Shown here: positions 14,846-23,567 of the stretch, in pieces
How the letters are laid out: each line of letters opens with the position of its first letter
How positions within the stretch are numbered: position 1 is the first letter of the stretch
Assembly: GCA_947478005.1 (NCBI GenBank)
Contig: CANJVG010000022.1
Span: forward strand, 1 to 36,787
DNA: 36,787 nt
Reading direction: 5' to 3'
Origin: Bacteroidota bacterium
Lineage (GTDB): Bacteria; Bacteroidota; Bacteroidia; Chitinophagales; LD1
Program-made: the position numbers and the translations under genes
The notes under the pieces: model-generated
Told to the model about the DNA's origin: nothing
The model's database searches: none
What the model saw: the letters and a program-made list of their open reading frames with translations, nothing else

Positions 14846-16375
14846 TTATTTCACGACCACTTCCAGCAGTTTCACTTCTCTTGAAACCTCGCCAAACTCC
14901 ACCAACTTTATTTCCTCAAATAAAACTTTACCATCTAGGCCTTTGTAAAGTGCGTTTACGCGGGTGAAGAAATCGTTCGAAGTGTTCAGCACCTTTTGAG
15001 TGACCGGTGCGCTGCCGTCAGCAGGAAAACGAGTGCATTGCAGTTCCATATTATGTTCATCATCCGTCAACCAGTCGGCATTGTGAAACAGGAAAACATC
15101 ATTGCCTTTGCGGAATGCGGCACTAGAAAAAGCATAGTCCACCTTGGCACTGATTTGTTTCTTAGGAATAAATTGTTGCGACTTGACAACCATATTCTCA
15201 TCCACTCTGAAAGCAAGCAGATACCCTCGCTCGTTCAAAGGAGGCAAGGTTCTAGTAGGATTTGTGAGCGTGTCACGATATTCTGCAAAAAGCATAAATC
15301 CTTTCCCATCAAGTCGTAACACCTGTACCGTTTCGAGATTGGAAAACTCTTTCCCTTTCTTAAAAACCCGATAAGATGCTACTTGGGGAATAAGGTTAGC
15401 ATCGGGAAAAATATCGGTTGTGCCGCTCACATTCAAGCTGGCCGAGAACTTAGTGAGTGAAATGCCTTTAAAGTTCTGTTTGCGGCTGTCACAATAAAAA
15501 TCGGAGGTCATTAATAACTCACCATTGCTTAAAAGCGCGATCTGTATGTTATCATTATACCTATCCGAACCCACCGAGAAAGGGAACGAGTATTGCAGCG
15601 GTTTCTCGGTTTCCTTGTTTACCGAAAAAACATAAAAAGCCTTTACGTAATCCTTGGGCTTTTCAGCAATAGAAATAATATCATCACGCACCTTAGCCGC
15701 GACAAACACCTGCCCATCATTGTTCACCGCCAGTTGCAGAAATTGCAGGTATTCCTTCAGCTCTTTGAACTCATATGTTTTAAAAAAACTTATTCCGGTT
15801 TTATGGTCCGAAATCAGTACTTTATATTTCTGTTGGCGAAAAAAAGGTTTTAGCAACACTGCCGTTTTGCTTTGGTCAGGGCTATGTGCTATCTCTATAC
15901 CGGAGGCGGCAAAGTAGTCCTCCTTATTGTTTAAAACAGTTTTGGGTTCGCCATCAGCAGTCAACGAATCTAAATTGAAATCCTGCTGCATTACCACCGG
16001 CAATTCCTTATGTCCCTCTTTATTATCGAGCATGGTATTCTCATCCATACGTAATTCACATACAGCATAAAACATAGCCAACTTGCCGTTGATAATAGAA
16101 GAATGCAGGTAATAAGTCTTTTCGCCAAACGAGTTAAATAATTCCGAATTTTTCCCGGTCTTGAAACCCGAACCGTATTTGAAAATTTTAAAGCGCGGAG
16201 GTTTGTTAAGGTTTCCCAGCTTCTCAAAACCAATGGCATACCAGGAGCCTTTGTAACTACCTAACACTTCTACATTAGGCTGGTCAATGACAGAACTGGT
16301 ACGGATATCGAAACCGGAGCTGAAAGCAGTTGCAGAAAAAATAAGGATAAAAACGGCAAGGAAAATTTGCTTCAT
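14846..16375 (-). CDS. Secreted protein of unknown function
   Basis: The ORF track begins at 16393; I prefer the ATG at 16375, because MKQIFLAVFILIFSATAFSSG is then a clean signal peptide (509 residues). The mature protein alternates short beta strands and turns (for example FKIFKYGSGFKTG, QIALLSNGELLMTSDFY, GKGFMLFAEYRDT), as in beta-propeller-like proteins of Bacteroidota, but no named domain can be recognised. No lipobox cysteine or T9SS tail is visible, so the protein is probably periplasmic. A TAnnTTTG promoter box lies 53 nt upstream. The stop lies 70 bp from the SDR start on the same strand. Confidence 0.7.
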   Translation of the reverse strand: MKQIFLAVFILIFSATAFSSGFDIRTSSVIDQPNVEVLGSYKGSWYAIGFEKLGNLNKPPRFKIFKYGSGFKTGKNSELFNSFGEKTYYLHSSIINGKLAMFYAVCELRMDENTMLDNKEGHKELPVVMQQDFNLDSLTADGEPKTVLNNKEDYFAASGIEIAHSPDQSKTAVLLKPFFRQQKYKVLISDHKTGISFFKTYEFKELKEYLQFLQLAVNNDGQVFVAAKVRDDIISIAEKPKDYVKAFYVFSVNKETEKPLQYSFPFSVGSDRYNDNIQIALLSNGELLMTSDFYCDSRKQNFKGISLTKFSASLNVSGTTDIFPDANLIPQVASYRVFKKGKEFSNLETVQVLRLDGKGFMLFAEYRDTLTNPTRTLPPLNERGYLLAFRVDENMVVKSQQFIPKKQISAKVDYAFSSAAFRKGNDVFLFHNADWLTDDEHNMELQCTRFPADGSAPVTQKVLNTSNDFFTRVNALYKGLDGKVLFEEIKLVEFGEVSREVKLLEVVVK

Positions 16376-16427
16376 GCAGAAAAGATGATTCAATAAAATA
16401 AAGAAAGTATTTCGGTGGGGGGATAAG

Positions 16428-16435
16428 CAAATTTA
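16428..16435 (-). promoter_or_regulatory. Candidate -7 box for the secreted-protein gene
   Basis: On the minus strand TAAATTTG matches the TAnnTTTG consensus exactly and lies 53 nt upstream of the ATG at 16375, giving a leader of ordinary length. The -33 region (GTTTAGATGG) is only a weak match. Confidence 0.4.
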
Positions 16436-16549
16436 CATTCTTCCATCTAAACACATCATTAGCATAAATTAATTAATAAAAAGCTGGTGACAGAGTAGTC
16501 AATGTTGTTTTGTATTCAATCTAAACACATTCGCACCTTAACACAGTCC

Positions 16550-17584
16550 CTACACAACATTCACTTCCGGCATTATCTCAATCCCGAATTTCTCCTTAAC
16601 CGACTTTTGAATTTCAAGAGCGAGATTCCATATTTCATTTCCTGTGGCGTTGCCGTAATTCACCAACACCAAGGCCTGTGATTTATGCGAACCTGTATTG
16701 CCTACTACTTTACCTTTCCAGCCGCATTGTTCAATCAACCATCCTGCGGGTATTTTTAAGGAGCCATCCTTTTGCGGGAAGCTTGGCATCACCGGATATT
16801 TTAACACCAGTTCTTCAAATAGTTCTTTGTTTATAGAAGGATTCTTGAAGAAACTCCCAGCATTGCCCAACTCCTTCGGGTTTGGCAATTTTGAGTTTCT
16901 GATTTTAATAACCGCATCGCTTACAGCCTTGATAGAAAAATCATACACCTGCATTTCGCTGAGGGTGTTCTTTATATCACCGTAATCGGTCTTGAATTTG
17001 TAAATAGCTTTAGGCGAAGAAAGCTTGGTGAGTTTGAAGCTAACCGAAGTGATAAAGAATTTGTTCTTGTGTTTATGCTTAAACACACTCTCTCTATAAC
17101 CAAACTCACAGTCGTTCAAATTAAACTTCACTAATTCGCCAGTTTCTTTATCGATTGCCTCCAGTTCCTGAAACACATCTTTTATTTCCACGCCATAAGC
17201 GCCAATGTTTTGCATGGGGGCTGCACCAACTAATCCGGGAATGAGCGACAGATTTTCAATGCCCGCATAATTCCGTTCAATACACCAGAGCACAAACTCA
17301 TGCCACAGTTCACCGGCATTTGCCTTTACAATCACTTCTGTTTCTGTTTCACTGACTACTGAAATTCCTTTGATGGAGTTCTTTACTACTAGGCCATTCA
17401 CCTCACCGGTAAAAAGAATATTACTACCTCCGCCAAGAATCAGTTTGTGGTTGTTCTTATAAACCGTAGTTTGCATTAACTCACGAAACTCATCTACGGA
17501 ATTTACCTCTGCAAAATATTGTGCAGACACCGACAACCCGAAGGTGTTCAATTTATCAAGCGGTTTATTTTCCTGTATTTGCAT
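16550..17584 (-). CDS. murB: UDP-N-acetylenolpyruvoylglucosamine reductase
   Basis: Cytoplasmic FAD enzyme that reduces UDP-GlcNAc-enolpyruvate to UDP-MurNAc, the second committed step of peptidoglycan precursor synthesis. The 344-residue length and motifs fit a type I MurB: the FAD-binding LILGGGSNILFTGEVNGLVV at about 48-67, LVGAAPMQNIGAYGVEI, the type I substrate loop FGYRESVFK, and LGNAGSFFKNP containing the catalytic Ser. The N-terminus LDKLNTFGLSVSAQYF is the usual opening. The gene is flanked on the same strand by the TPR protein (44 bp upstream) and the unknown secreted protein; no other mur gene is next to it. Confidence 0.96.
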   Translation of the reverse strand: MQIQENKPLDKLNTFGLSVSAQYFAEVNSVDEFRELMQTTVYKNNHKLILGGGSNILFTGEVNGLVVKNSIKGISVVSETETEVIVKANAGELWHEFVLWCIERNYAGIENLSLIPGLVGAAPMQNIGAYGVEIKDVFQELEAIDKETGELVKFNLNDCEFGYRESVFKHKHKNKFFITSVSFKLTKLSSPKAIYKFKTDYGDIKNTLSEMQVYDFSIKAVSDAVIKIRNSKLPNPKELGNAGSFFKNPSINKELFEELVLKYPVMPSFPQKDGSLKIPAGWLIEQCGWKGKVVGNTGSHKSQALVLVNYGNATGNEIWNLALEIQKSVKEKFGIEIMPEVNVV

Positions 17585-17627
17585 TTACTGATTTACTGAT
17601 TCCCCGATTTACAAATCCACTCATTCA

Positions 17628-19103
17628 CTACTTCACCAATCTACTAATTCCTGCTTTTGCTTTCTGGTCCAATCCGTTTTTGTATTCGTGATTTTCGAAA
17701 CTCATGCAGAGATTGTAATAATACTTTGCTTTCTCCTTATCTCCTTTCGCCTCATAAATCTTTCCCGATTCGAAAGCGGAATTGGCGGCAAAGTAACGCG
17801 GCAAATCTTTACCTCGTGCAATCGCACTGTTGTAAAGTATCAACGCAGAATCTTTTCTGTCCCATTCATCATAAATCCTGCCGAACCTATAGAGATACTC
17901 CGTTTGTTCTTCAACATTGCTAAACAAACCTTCCCGCAGCTTACTCATTTCGCTGGCTGCCTGTTGGTAATAGCCGCCATCGAAAAGCAAACGTGCGCGC
18001 AGTAAATTTTTATTCGGCAGGCGATTGCTCTCTGCTTCTTTCTTCGCCTGCTTATCGGCATCTACCATGCTGGCGCCCAGGTTGTCGGCTTTGTTAATGA
18101 AGTAGAAGTAGTTCACCGTATCATCTTTCAGCAAATAGCTCCAGGCAATTTTTTGAAACGAAGATTTAATATGGTTCTCGCCTTTGTAGGCCGCTATAAA
18201 TTGTTTGAAATAAGAATCGGCACCGGCATCCAGCTTGTTCAACTTGGCCAGGCCCGTGAGGTAATTGAGAAAAGGGAAAGACACGAAGGCTTTGTCGGTT
18301 GGTTTGTTGTTGAGTAGCTTCAGCGCTTCTTCGTTGTGTTTGCCATAAACGCCAATATGCGCACAGGTGTAAACGGTCATCAGATTATCCTTCTTCGGAA
18401 AACCGTTTTCCATCAACATCTTCCACGCTCCGTCACTTTGATTTTGCAGATGGAAGAGAAGAAAGGCATAGTAAGTAATCGTTTCTTCCTGATATATAAA
18501 ATCATTCTTCTTACCAACATCAACCAGGTCTTTGAGGTAGCCGATTCCCTTCTCCACACTACCTTCCATGCCCAGGAGGTTTAAGCCCCATTTATATTTA
18601 TCGGGCACGCTGCCGAGCAGGGCATACAAGACCCCGAGCGATTTTTTGTTGGGTTTAAATTCAGGAAACTTCTTCTGATTTTCTTCCAGCAGCTTGAATG
18701 CTTTGCGGATTTCGAAAATGGCATTGAGGTATTCTCCGAATTTTATTTCAATAGCCGCCCATTGCAGATTGACTTCGGCTTGTGTAAACAGAAAATAGGG
18801 CGAGCCGTAATCTCCGGCTGCCAGCAACACCAACAGCACCTCTTTGTTTTTCTTGCGCTTATCATATTCCTCATGGGTGTCGGTTACATACACCGAAAGA
18901 AAATCGACATAGTTTTGGAGATAGAGCGGAATCAGATTGTCGGGGTTCTTTTTCTCTTCTGCTTTCAGCAGCGCATTTCCTTCCTGCAGTTTCAGCGCAA
19001 GAATGCTGTTGTAGGCCTGGCGGCAGTTGTCGTTGAAATCAAAAATCTGCGCAGGCGCCCGGAGCGAGGCAATAAACAGAAAGAAGAAAAGGAGGCTGCG
19101 CAT
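17628..19103 (-). CDS. Periplasmic TPR-like repeat protein
   Basis: The ORF track start at 19268 gives an implausible Arg/Cys-rich leader; the ATG at 19103 opens a signal peptide (MRSLLFFFLFIASLRAPAQ), giving 491 residues. The mature protein is almost all helical, with tetratricopeptide-like pairs, for example at the C-terminus EYLYRFGRIYDEWDRKDSALILYNSAI and FAANSAFESGKIYEAKGDKEKAKYYYNLCM. TPR scaffolds bind other proteins; no partner is indicated. Similar proteins in Bacteroidota are annotated only as tetratricopeptide proteins. It is followed after 43 bp by murB, a gap too short for much regulation, so co-transcription is likely. Confidence 0.78.
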   Translation of the reverse strand: MRSLLFFFLFIASLRAPAQIFDFNDNCRQAYNSILALKLQEGNALLKAEEKKNPDNLIPLYLQNYVDFLSVYVTDTHEEYDKRKKNKEVLLVLLAAGDYGSPYFLFTQAEVNLQWAAIEIKFGEYLNAIFEIRKAFKLLEENQKKFPEFKPNKKSLGVLYALLGSVPDKYKWGLNLLGMEGSVEKGIGYLKDLVDVGKKNDFIYQEETITYYAFLLFHLQNQSDGAWKMLMENGFPKKDNLMTVYTCAHIGVYGKHNEEALKLLNNKPTDKAFVSFPFLNYLTGLAKLNKLDAGADSYFKQFIAAYKGENHIKSSFQKIAWSYLLKDDTVNYFYFINKADNLGASMVDADKQAKKEAESNRLPNKNLLRARLLFDGGYYQQAASEMSKLREGLFSNVEEQTEYLYRFGRIYDEWDRKDSALILYNSAIARGKDLPRYFAANSAFESGKIYEAKGDKEKAKYYYNLCMSFENHEYKNGLDQKAKAGISRLVK

Positions 19104-19162
19104 GTCAGGCGAATAAACCGAAAATGATGGAGATTCAAATGCAGAATGATGAGGTTCCCGCT

Positions 19163-19250
19163 CAGAGCAGCGGTCGGGCTTTCCGTTCCGCTCTTTTTTG
19201 CCACGCAGAAAAGGCAACGCAAAAAAAGGAGCTCCACTGCAATCCCTAAC
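19163..19250. repeat. Intergenic inverted-repeat element
   Basis: This part of the gap 19104-19434 holds GGTCGGGCTTTCCGTTCCGC, then an imperfect inverted repeat GCTCTTTTTTGCC (19190-19202) facing GCAAAAAAAGGAGC (19219-19232), then CTGCAATCCCTAACCC. From memory, intergenic sequences of this layout (cGGGCTttCCG, T-rich arm, A-rich arm, GCaATCCCTAAC) recur in Bacteroidota genomes, but I cannot search. It may also act as a terminator. The rest of the gap holds nothing recognisable. Confidence 0.4.
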
Positions 19251-19434
19251 CCAACAGCCGCCCTCCACTCAACATTTTGGCATTTGCATTTTCTCTAAGT
19301 CCCATCGGGACGACCTATTGGTAGAAAAACAACAACCCACCCAAGAACCCCGACCCCGGAGCGGGTCGAACATTCCTAACCTCGTAACCACAGCCAAATT
19401 GCTTTTATTCGCAGAGCAACAAATTCAACCATTC

Positions 19435-19698
19435 ATGACTATCCTTTACATAATAGGTGCCGCAACCATCGCTGTATTTCTTAATCGTGTTTGGCGAAAC
19501 AAAAAACAAACCGCCTCTTTGCCATCGGAGGCGCTGAATAAAAACAGATTTGGCAACCTGAAAGGAAAGCCCAATAGTGAAGAGAAAAATAAAATAGATT
19601 TAATTACCTCAGGTGACAGACCTGAAATAGGTAACAAAAACAAATGGCTTTATCCCGCAGATAACTTTGGAAAAATGGAAAAAGGTGTTGTAGCTTAA
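19435..19698 (+). CDS. Possible small single-span membrane protein
   Basis: Part of the 166-residue ORF at 19198. The first 79 residues of that ORF look like translated intergenic repeat, but the ATG at 19435 opens an 87-residue protein with one hydrophobic helix (MTILYIIGAATIAVFLNRVW), a basic stop-transfer (RNKKQ) and a hydrophilic tail. This layout is normal for a small membrane protein. No family is recognised and no promoter is evident; it could be a chance ORF. Confidence 0.35.
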   Translation: MTILYIIGAATIAVFLNRVWRNKKQTASLPSEALNKNRFGNLKGKPNSEEKNKIDLITSGDRPEIGNKNKWLYPADNFGKMEKGVVA

Positions 19699-19785
19699 AA
19701 AAAGGATTTCCACTACAATTGCTACCTCGAGCTACTAACAAAATGTCTAGGCTTCTTATTATTCCCGACATCAGAGTAGTTTGGT

Positions 19786-21348
19786 TTATTTACAATATTT
19801 CCTAATCACATCTTCCGCTTCTTTAGTGCCCAACTCTAACGACTTACGTAAATCCAAACAGCCATCTTCTTTTTGCCCAAGCACACATTTAGCTATACCT
19901 CTATAATAATAAGCGTTGGCATAACTGATATTGATTTCTATGGCTTTATTAAAATCTTCAATTGCACTTTTGTATTCCTTTAAGTAACTCTTCGCATTGC
20001 CCCTCTCCAAAAAAACATCAGCATCATTTGGGTTTAATTCTATTGCTGTTGTAAAATCCCTAATAGCTCCTGAATAATCTTTCATGTATTCACTTAAAAT
20101 TATTCCTCTCATAATCCATGCCTCCACAAATTTAAGGTCGAGTATAATTGCGTGACTGAGGTCATCTATAGCGCCCGTATGATTTTTTTGATTGTTTTTT
20201 GCCAAGCTACGATTATAGTAAGCCCGCGCATTACTGGGATTTATCTTTATTACTTCTGTATAGTCATCCAGTGCGCCTTTATAATCTCCTAAGTTTGCCT
20301 TTTCCATTCCACTCTCATAATATCCTTGTTCCGACAAATCCTTAATGCATCTTGAAGAATTGAAATCAACATTGTTTTTATAATAAATGCTCATCACCGA
20401 TTCTGATGGTCTATTTTCAAAAAGATAGGAACTGGAAGAACCATTTGGAGATGAAGTCCAAATTCTATCATATCCTGAAAGTAGATTTACTAAAATATTT
20501 CCTTTGCCACCATAACTGTATTCATTTTTGTCTCCAACAAGGCCATAGTATTCGGCTAGCTCCACTACATCTTCTCTTGCGGAAACGCGCCAACCACTTG
20601 GGCAAATATTTCTTTGTTCCGAAATAGCATACCAATTATAAAGATGTCCTTGGCTGATTTTGCCACGTTTATCTTTCTCTCTTGTTCCATAATCAACATA
20701 CCCAACCGTATTGTCTTCTGCTATTGTATCACTGTTATTGTATCGTGTTGTTTTTAAATTTTCTGCCATCCAGAGTTTATAACCGATCATTACAGTTTCG
20801 TAAATATTACCATCAATGTCCTTGCAAATGATTTCACCTAAATTGGGTGCCGTTGGTTTTGTTTGGGTGGTAGTTAAACCGTTGTCTTTACTAACCCCTA
20901 ACGACAATGTGTTTGTCGAATAATCAATTGAAAATTTTCCAAATCGCTGTAGAGCACTTTGACCAAACAAAAGTGGTGCCTCTAAAGTATGAGAAATAGA
21001 TGCCTCAACATTATAAATTTTTTGACCTCCAACCTCTAAGCTTTTCAAATTTACTTTTGTGCCTGCCTGAATATCTCCGTTAGCTATTCTGTAGTATTCG
21101 GTTCCTAAAAAATCTTTTTCGCTCAAGTAGCCGTTCTTCAACATGAAAAGCGCTTCGGTAAGCGATAAAGAAACATCACTTGCTCCTGTATCAAAAATAA
21201 ATTTCAAGCTAAGCCCATTCACCTTGCATGGTATTTTGTAAACACCACCGACCTTTTCCATTTTTATTATTGTTTGAGCTTGGCTAAACGAAAAGGAAAT
21301 AAGCATCCCAATAAAAAAGATAGCACCTATGTTTCTGTTATTAAACAT
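19786..21348 (-). CDS. Retropepsin-like / FISUMP / TPR fusion protein
   Basis: A 520-residue secreted protein with three parts. After a signal peptide (about 1-24, ending SFSQAQ) comes a retropepsin-like aspartic protease domain (about 26-152) with the active-site triplet in LKFIFDTGASDVSLS, and a C-terminal strand pattern LLFGQSALQRFGKFSIDYS. Next is a FISUMP domain (about 173-338: DIDGNIYETVMIGYKLWMAE, LYNWYAISEQRNICPSGWRV, ending SSRCIKD). The last 180 residues are TPR repeats (GDYKGALDDYTEVIKINPSN, SYLKEYKSAIEDFNKAIEIN). Single-chain retropepsins dimerise to make an active site. The combination suggests a periplasmic or surface protease with binding modules, but activity is inferred. It is preceded by a small hypothetical gene on the same strand (gap 21 bp). 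Confidence 0.82.
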   Translation of the reverse strand: MFNNRNIGAIFFIGMLISFSFSQAQTIIKMEKVGGVYKIPCKVNGLSLKFIFDTGASDVSLSLTEALFMLKNGYLSEKDFLGTEYYRIANGDIQAGTKVNLKSLEVGGQKIYNVEASISHTLEAPLLFGQSALQRFGKFSIDYSTNTLSLGVSKDNGLTTTQTKPTAPNLGEIICKDIDGNIYETVMIGYKLWMAENLKTTRYNNSDTIAEDNTVGYVDYGTREKDKRGKISQGHLYNWYAISEQRNICPSGWRVSAREDVVELAEYYGLVGDKNEYSYGGKGNILVNLLSGYDRIWTSSPNGSSSSYLFENRPSESVMSIYYKNNVDFNSSRCIKDLSEQGYYESGMEKANLGDYKGALDDYTEVIKINPSNARAYYNRSLAKNNQKNHTGAIDDLSHAIILDLKFVEAWIMRGIILSEYMKDYSGAIRDFTTAIELNPNDADVFLERGNAKSYLKEYKSAIEDFNKAIEINISYANAYYYRGIAKCVLGQKEDGCLDLRKSLELGTKEAEDVIRKYCK

Positions 21349-21369
21349 TATATACGGTTAAAGTCTGCC

Positions 21370-21744
21370 TTAAGAAAAATACGATTCAATGACTACGTAT
21401 TTATACTGTTGCTCGTAATGGCTACAATTTATAGTTTCAATCGATTTGATTTTTTTACCTCTAAAGCGTTTACCCAGAAACTTCTCAACTACTTCATGAC
21501 ATATTGCCTCACCACTTAGCGCAGTTTGTTTTGCGACTTTTGCTCTTTGATCCTCTTCTATCAAACATTTTACAAAAACTATTTGATGCTTTGTCAAATC
21601 TATTTTAGGATCTAAAAAAGATGCACCATGCTTAAAGGGAGACGGTTTATCTTCGATGCATTTTTCAAACTCATTAAGGGTCGTTACCCTAACAGTTACA
21701 GTTTCTCCTGTTGATTCCAGTTTATATTCTATTACTGTTGTCAT
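21370..21744 (-). CDS. Hypothetical small protein
   Basis: I choose the ATG at 21744 (MTTVIEYKLES), because the residues upstream in the ORF track version (MELCCIADAIIKRQQGKNLQK) look like leader sequence; this gives 124 residues. It is hydrophilic, with no signal peptide and no membrane segment. A basic stretch FLGKRFRGKKIKS stands near the C-terminus, and the N-terminal half has beta-type alternation (TGETVTVRVTTLNEFEKC). No family is recognised. It lies 21 bp upstream of the retropepsin-FISUMP-TPR gene on the same strand, so the two are probably co-transcribed. Confidence 0.6.
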   Translation of the reverse strand: MTTVIEYKLESTGETVTVRVTTLNEFEKCIEDKPSPFKHGASFLDPKIDLTKHQIVFVKCLIEEDQRAKVAKQTALSGEAICHEVVEKFLGKRFRGKKIKSIETINCSHYEQQYKYVVIESYFS

Positions 21745-21841
21745 TTTTTGTAAGTTTTTTCCTTGCTGCCGTTTAATTATCGCATCCGCGATACAACACA
21801 ACTCCAATTATTTCCAAATCTAATCTTCCCTTCCAACAAAC

Positions 21842-21873
21842 AAAAAAGCCCCGCACTTGCGCACAGGGCTTTT
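21842..21873 (-). terminator. Hairpin terminator
   Basis: AAAAGCCC (21844-21851) pairs with GGGCTTTT (21866-21873) around an inner CGC-ACTT-GCG stem. On the minus strand it ends GGGGCTTTTTTG and lies 20 bp past the stop of the gene at 21893-23131, as expected for an intrinsic terminator. Confidence 0.75.
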
Positions 21874-21892
21874 ATATTTAGAAGAGGTCAGG

Positions 21893-23131
21893 CTACCCCT
21901 CCAAATTATCAAACGTCAACTTAAAATGTGCCGTAGTCATACCAATATTCTGAACCATCAGATAAGGATTCATAGCATTCAAACCAATCTGCACCCTAAA
22001 ATCATTCAAATCCACACTCATCGACCCTATCTGAAAATCCATAAACGGAACAGCTGGTTGATACCCGGTGGCCGGATTAGCCGCAGCATAAAACCGCACC
22101 GCGCTTCCGCTTATCACAATCCCAACCGTTGTTTGTGGTGTTGGGTTAATAGCGCTCACATCAATATTCACAAACCCTGGCGACACCACATCACCCTCGC
22201 GCACAGCAGTATTACTTCCCGCTATCAACTTTATCTTTCTTTGCAGCTCCTTACCGGGTCCTATATGCACATTCGTTTCCACCTGCGGCATATACCCGTT
22301 CAGCGACCACTTAAAATCAAAATCACCCGAAGGCAACTTATCCGCTTTATAATCTCCCACATTATTGGTCAGCACCTGCCTAACCAACGTCTGCGTGCCC
22401 GTATCAAAAATCTGAAAAGCCACGCCTGCCAGCGGCACCTTCAATTCATTCACCACCGACCCGCGCACCTTCGCAGTAGTAGAACCCAAATTAATAATCT
22501 CTCTTGCCTGGTCATAACCCTTGCAGAAATTAGGTTGCGCAATTTTTAGAGTATTCACAATCTTATCCATCACTCCTTCTAAATAATTCACCACAATATC
22601 AGTAACAATCGCTTTCGCCTGCTGGTTTGCTTGGCTCTTCGTAATAATCGCCTGTCTCGGTTTCTGAGTGGCTATCCGGTATAAATTAATCGCTGTTTGC
22701 AAATCAGTCACATCCGCAGCCACAACACCTGCCCCTGCCAGTGAAGCAATATTCGCATCAGTAGCATCATGAATGCCCTGACACACATCATCAACATCTT
22801 CCTTTTTCTCTCTGCTCAACTTACTTTCGTTAAAGTTTACCAACGCCTTCAACGTGTTATTGTTTGTAGTGTTAGCAAAAGCGAGGGTGCCGTTCGCGCA
22901 TTTCAGCGCAATATCCTGCATCACCTTTCTCAACAGATTCGTGTCTGTCGTCACTCCTTTGGTCGAACCCTTCGCTATTTGGTTCAATCCGTTAATCAAA
23001 ACTAGTTTGCCCTTCACAGTCGTAAGGGCGCTTACAAATAGTGTAAGCGATGCGGTAATCCCTGCATTCGCATCACTGTAACCTACTGTTGTGTTAATCA
23101 TGTTAACACGATTGGTATCTCTGTCTTCCAT
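21893..23131 (-). CDS. Helical-domain protein with carboxypeptidase-regulatory-like domain
   Basis: A 412-residue protein without signal peptide. Residues about 1-225 are helical and resemble a Bacteroidota family of unknown function: ALVNFNESKLSREKKEDVDD, then NLYRIATQKPRQAIITKSQA and PNFCKGYDQAREIINLG. Residues about 228-300 form a carboxypeptidase-regulatory-like beta-sandwich (VRGSVVNELKVPLAGVAFQI, DYKADKLPSGDFDFKWSLNGY). The C-terminal 110 residues are beta-rich and unassigned (DVSAINPTPQTTVGIVISG). The protein is probably not secreted by Sec. It is preceded 164 bp upstream by the 21-bp array at 23295 and closed by a hairpin terminator, the same layout as the Fn3 gene at 10500-11132. Function is unknown. 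Confidence 0.7.
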   Translation of the reverse strand: MEDRDTNRVNMINTTVGYSDANAGITASLTLFVSALTTVKGKLVLINGLNQIAKGSTKGVTTDTNLLRKVMQDIALKCANGTLAFANTTNNNTLKALVNFNESKLSREKKEDVDDVCQGIHDATDANIASLAGAGVVAADVTDLQTAINLYRIATQKPRQAIITKSQANQQAKAIVTDIVVNYLEGVMDKIVNTLKIAQPNFCKGYDQAREIINLGSTTAKVRGSVVNELKVPLAGVAFQIFDTGTQTLVRQVLTNNVGDYKADKLPSGDFDFKWSLNGYMPQVETNVHIGPGKELQRKIKLIAGSNTAVREGDVVSPGFVNIDVSAINPTPQTTVGIVISGSAVRFYAAANPATGYQPAVPFMDFQIGSMSVDLNDFRVQIGLNAMNPYLMVQNIGMTTAHFKLTFDNLEG

Positions 23132-23294
23132 GGCTTTTAGGTTTTAAACCCGGTGTGTAATCGGGCTTGGTTATTTAATGCTGGCAAAAATTTGGATTTA
23201 CCTAATTTTTTGCAAACTATTTTTAGCACACCCTGTTTATTTTTCAAAAGTGCCTGACAATCAAATAATTATAAAAACCTCCCGAACATCAAAA

Positions 23295-23567
23295 GCCTCT
23301 TACAGGACAACAAACGAGCCTCACAGGAGAACAAACGAGCCTCGCAGGACAACAAATGAACCTTACAGGAGAACAAACGAGCCTTACAGTTTGACAAACC
23401 GCCCTTACATGATGACAACCGAACCTTACAGTTTGACAAATGATGCTCACAGCAAGACAAACGCATCTTACATGGCGCAAAACGAACTCAACAGAATAAA
23501 AAATGAATCTTACGGTTTGTCAAACCATTCCTACCGGATGCAGAATGCACCTTTCAGGGAGAACAAA
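23295..23567. repeat. Degenerate 21-bp tandem array (array at 23.3 kb)
   Basis: Thirteen back-to-back units of exactly 21 bp with no indels. The plus-strand pattern is GA(G/A)CCTTACAGG, three variable bases, then (A)CAAAC. The CTTACA and ACAAA blocks are best conserved, while the 5-7 bases between them vary freely (AGGAGA, AGTTTG, ATGATG, AGCAAG, ATGGCG and others). The 5' units are more alike than the 3' units. The track ORF of 207 residues on plus (YRRTNEP repeats) and 63-65 residue ORFs on minus (LSNCKVR-type repeats) are the array read in different frames. It lies in the gap between the RES gene stop (23615) and the gene starting at 23131. Confidence 0.85.

Noticed and set aside
23295-23567. 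CRISPR array
   Set aside because: Units are 21 bp back to back with no unique spacers of about 30 bp, the repeats are degenerate, and no cas gene is in the window.
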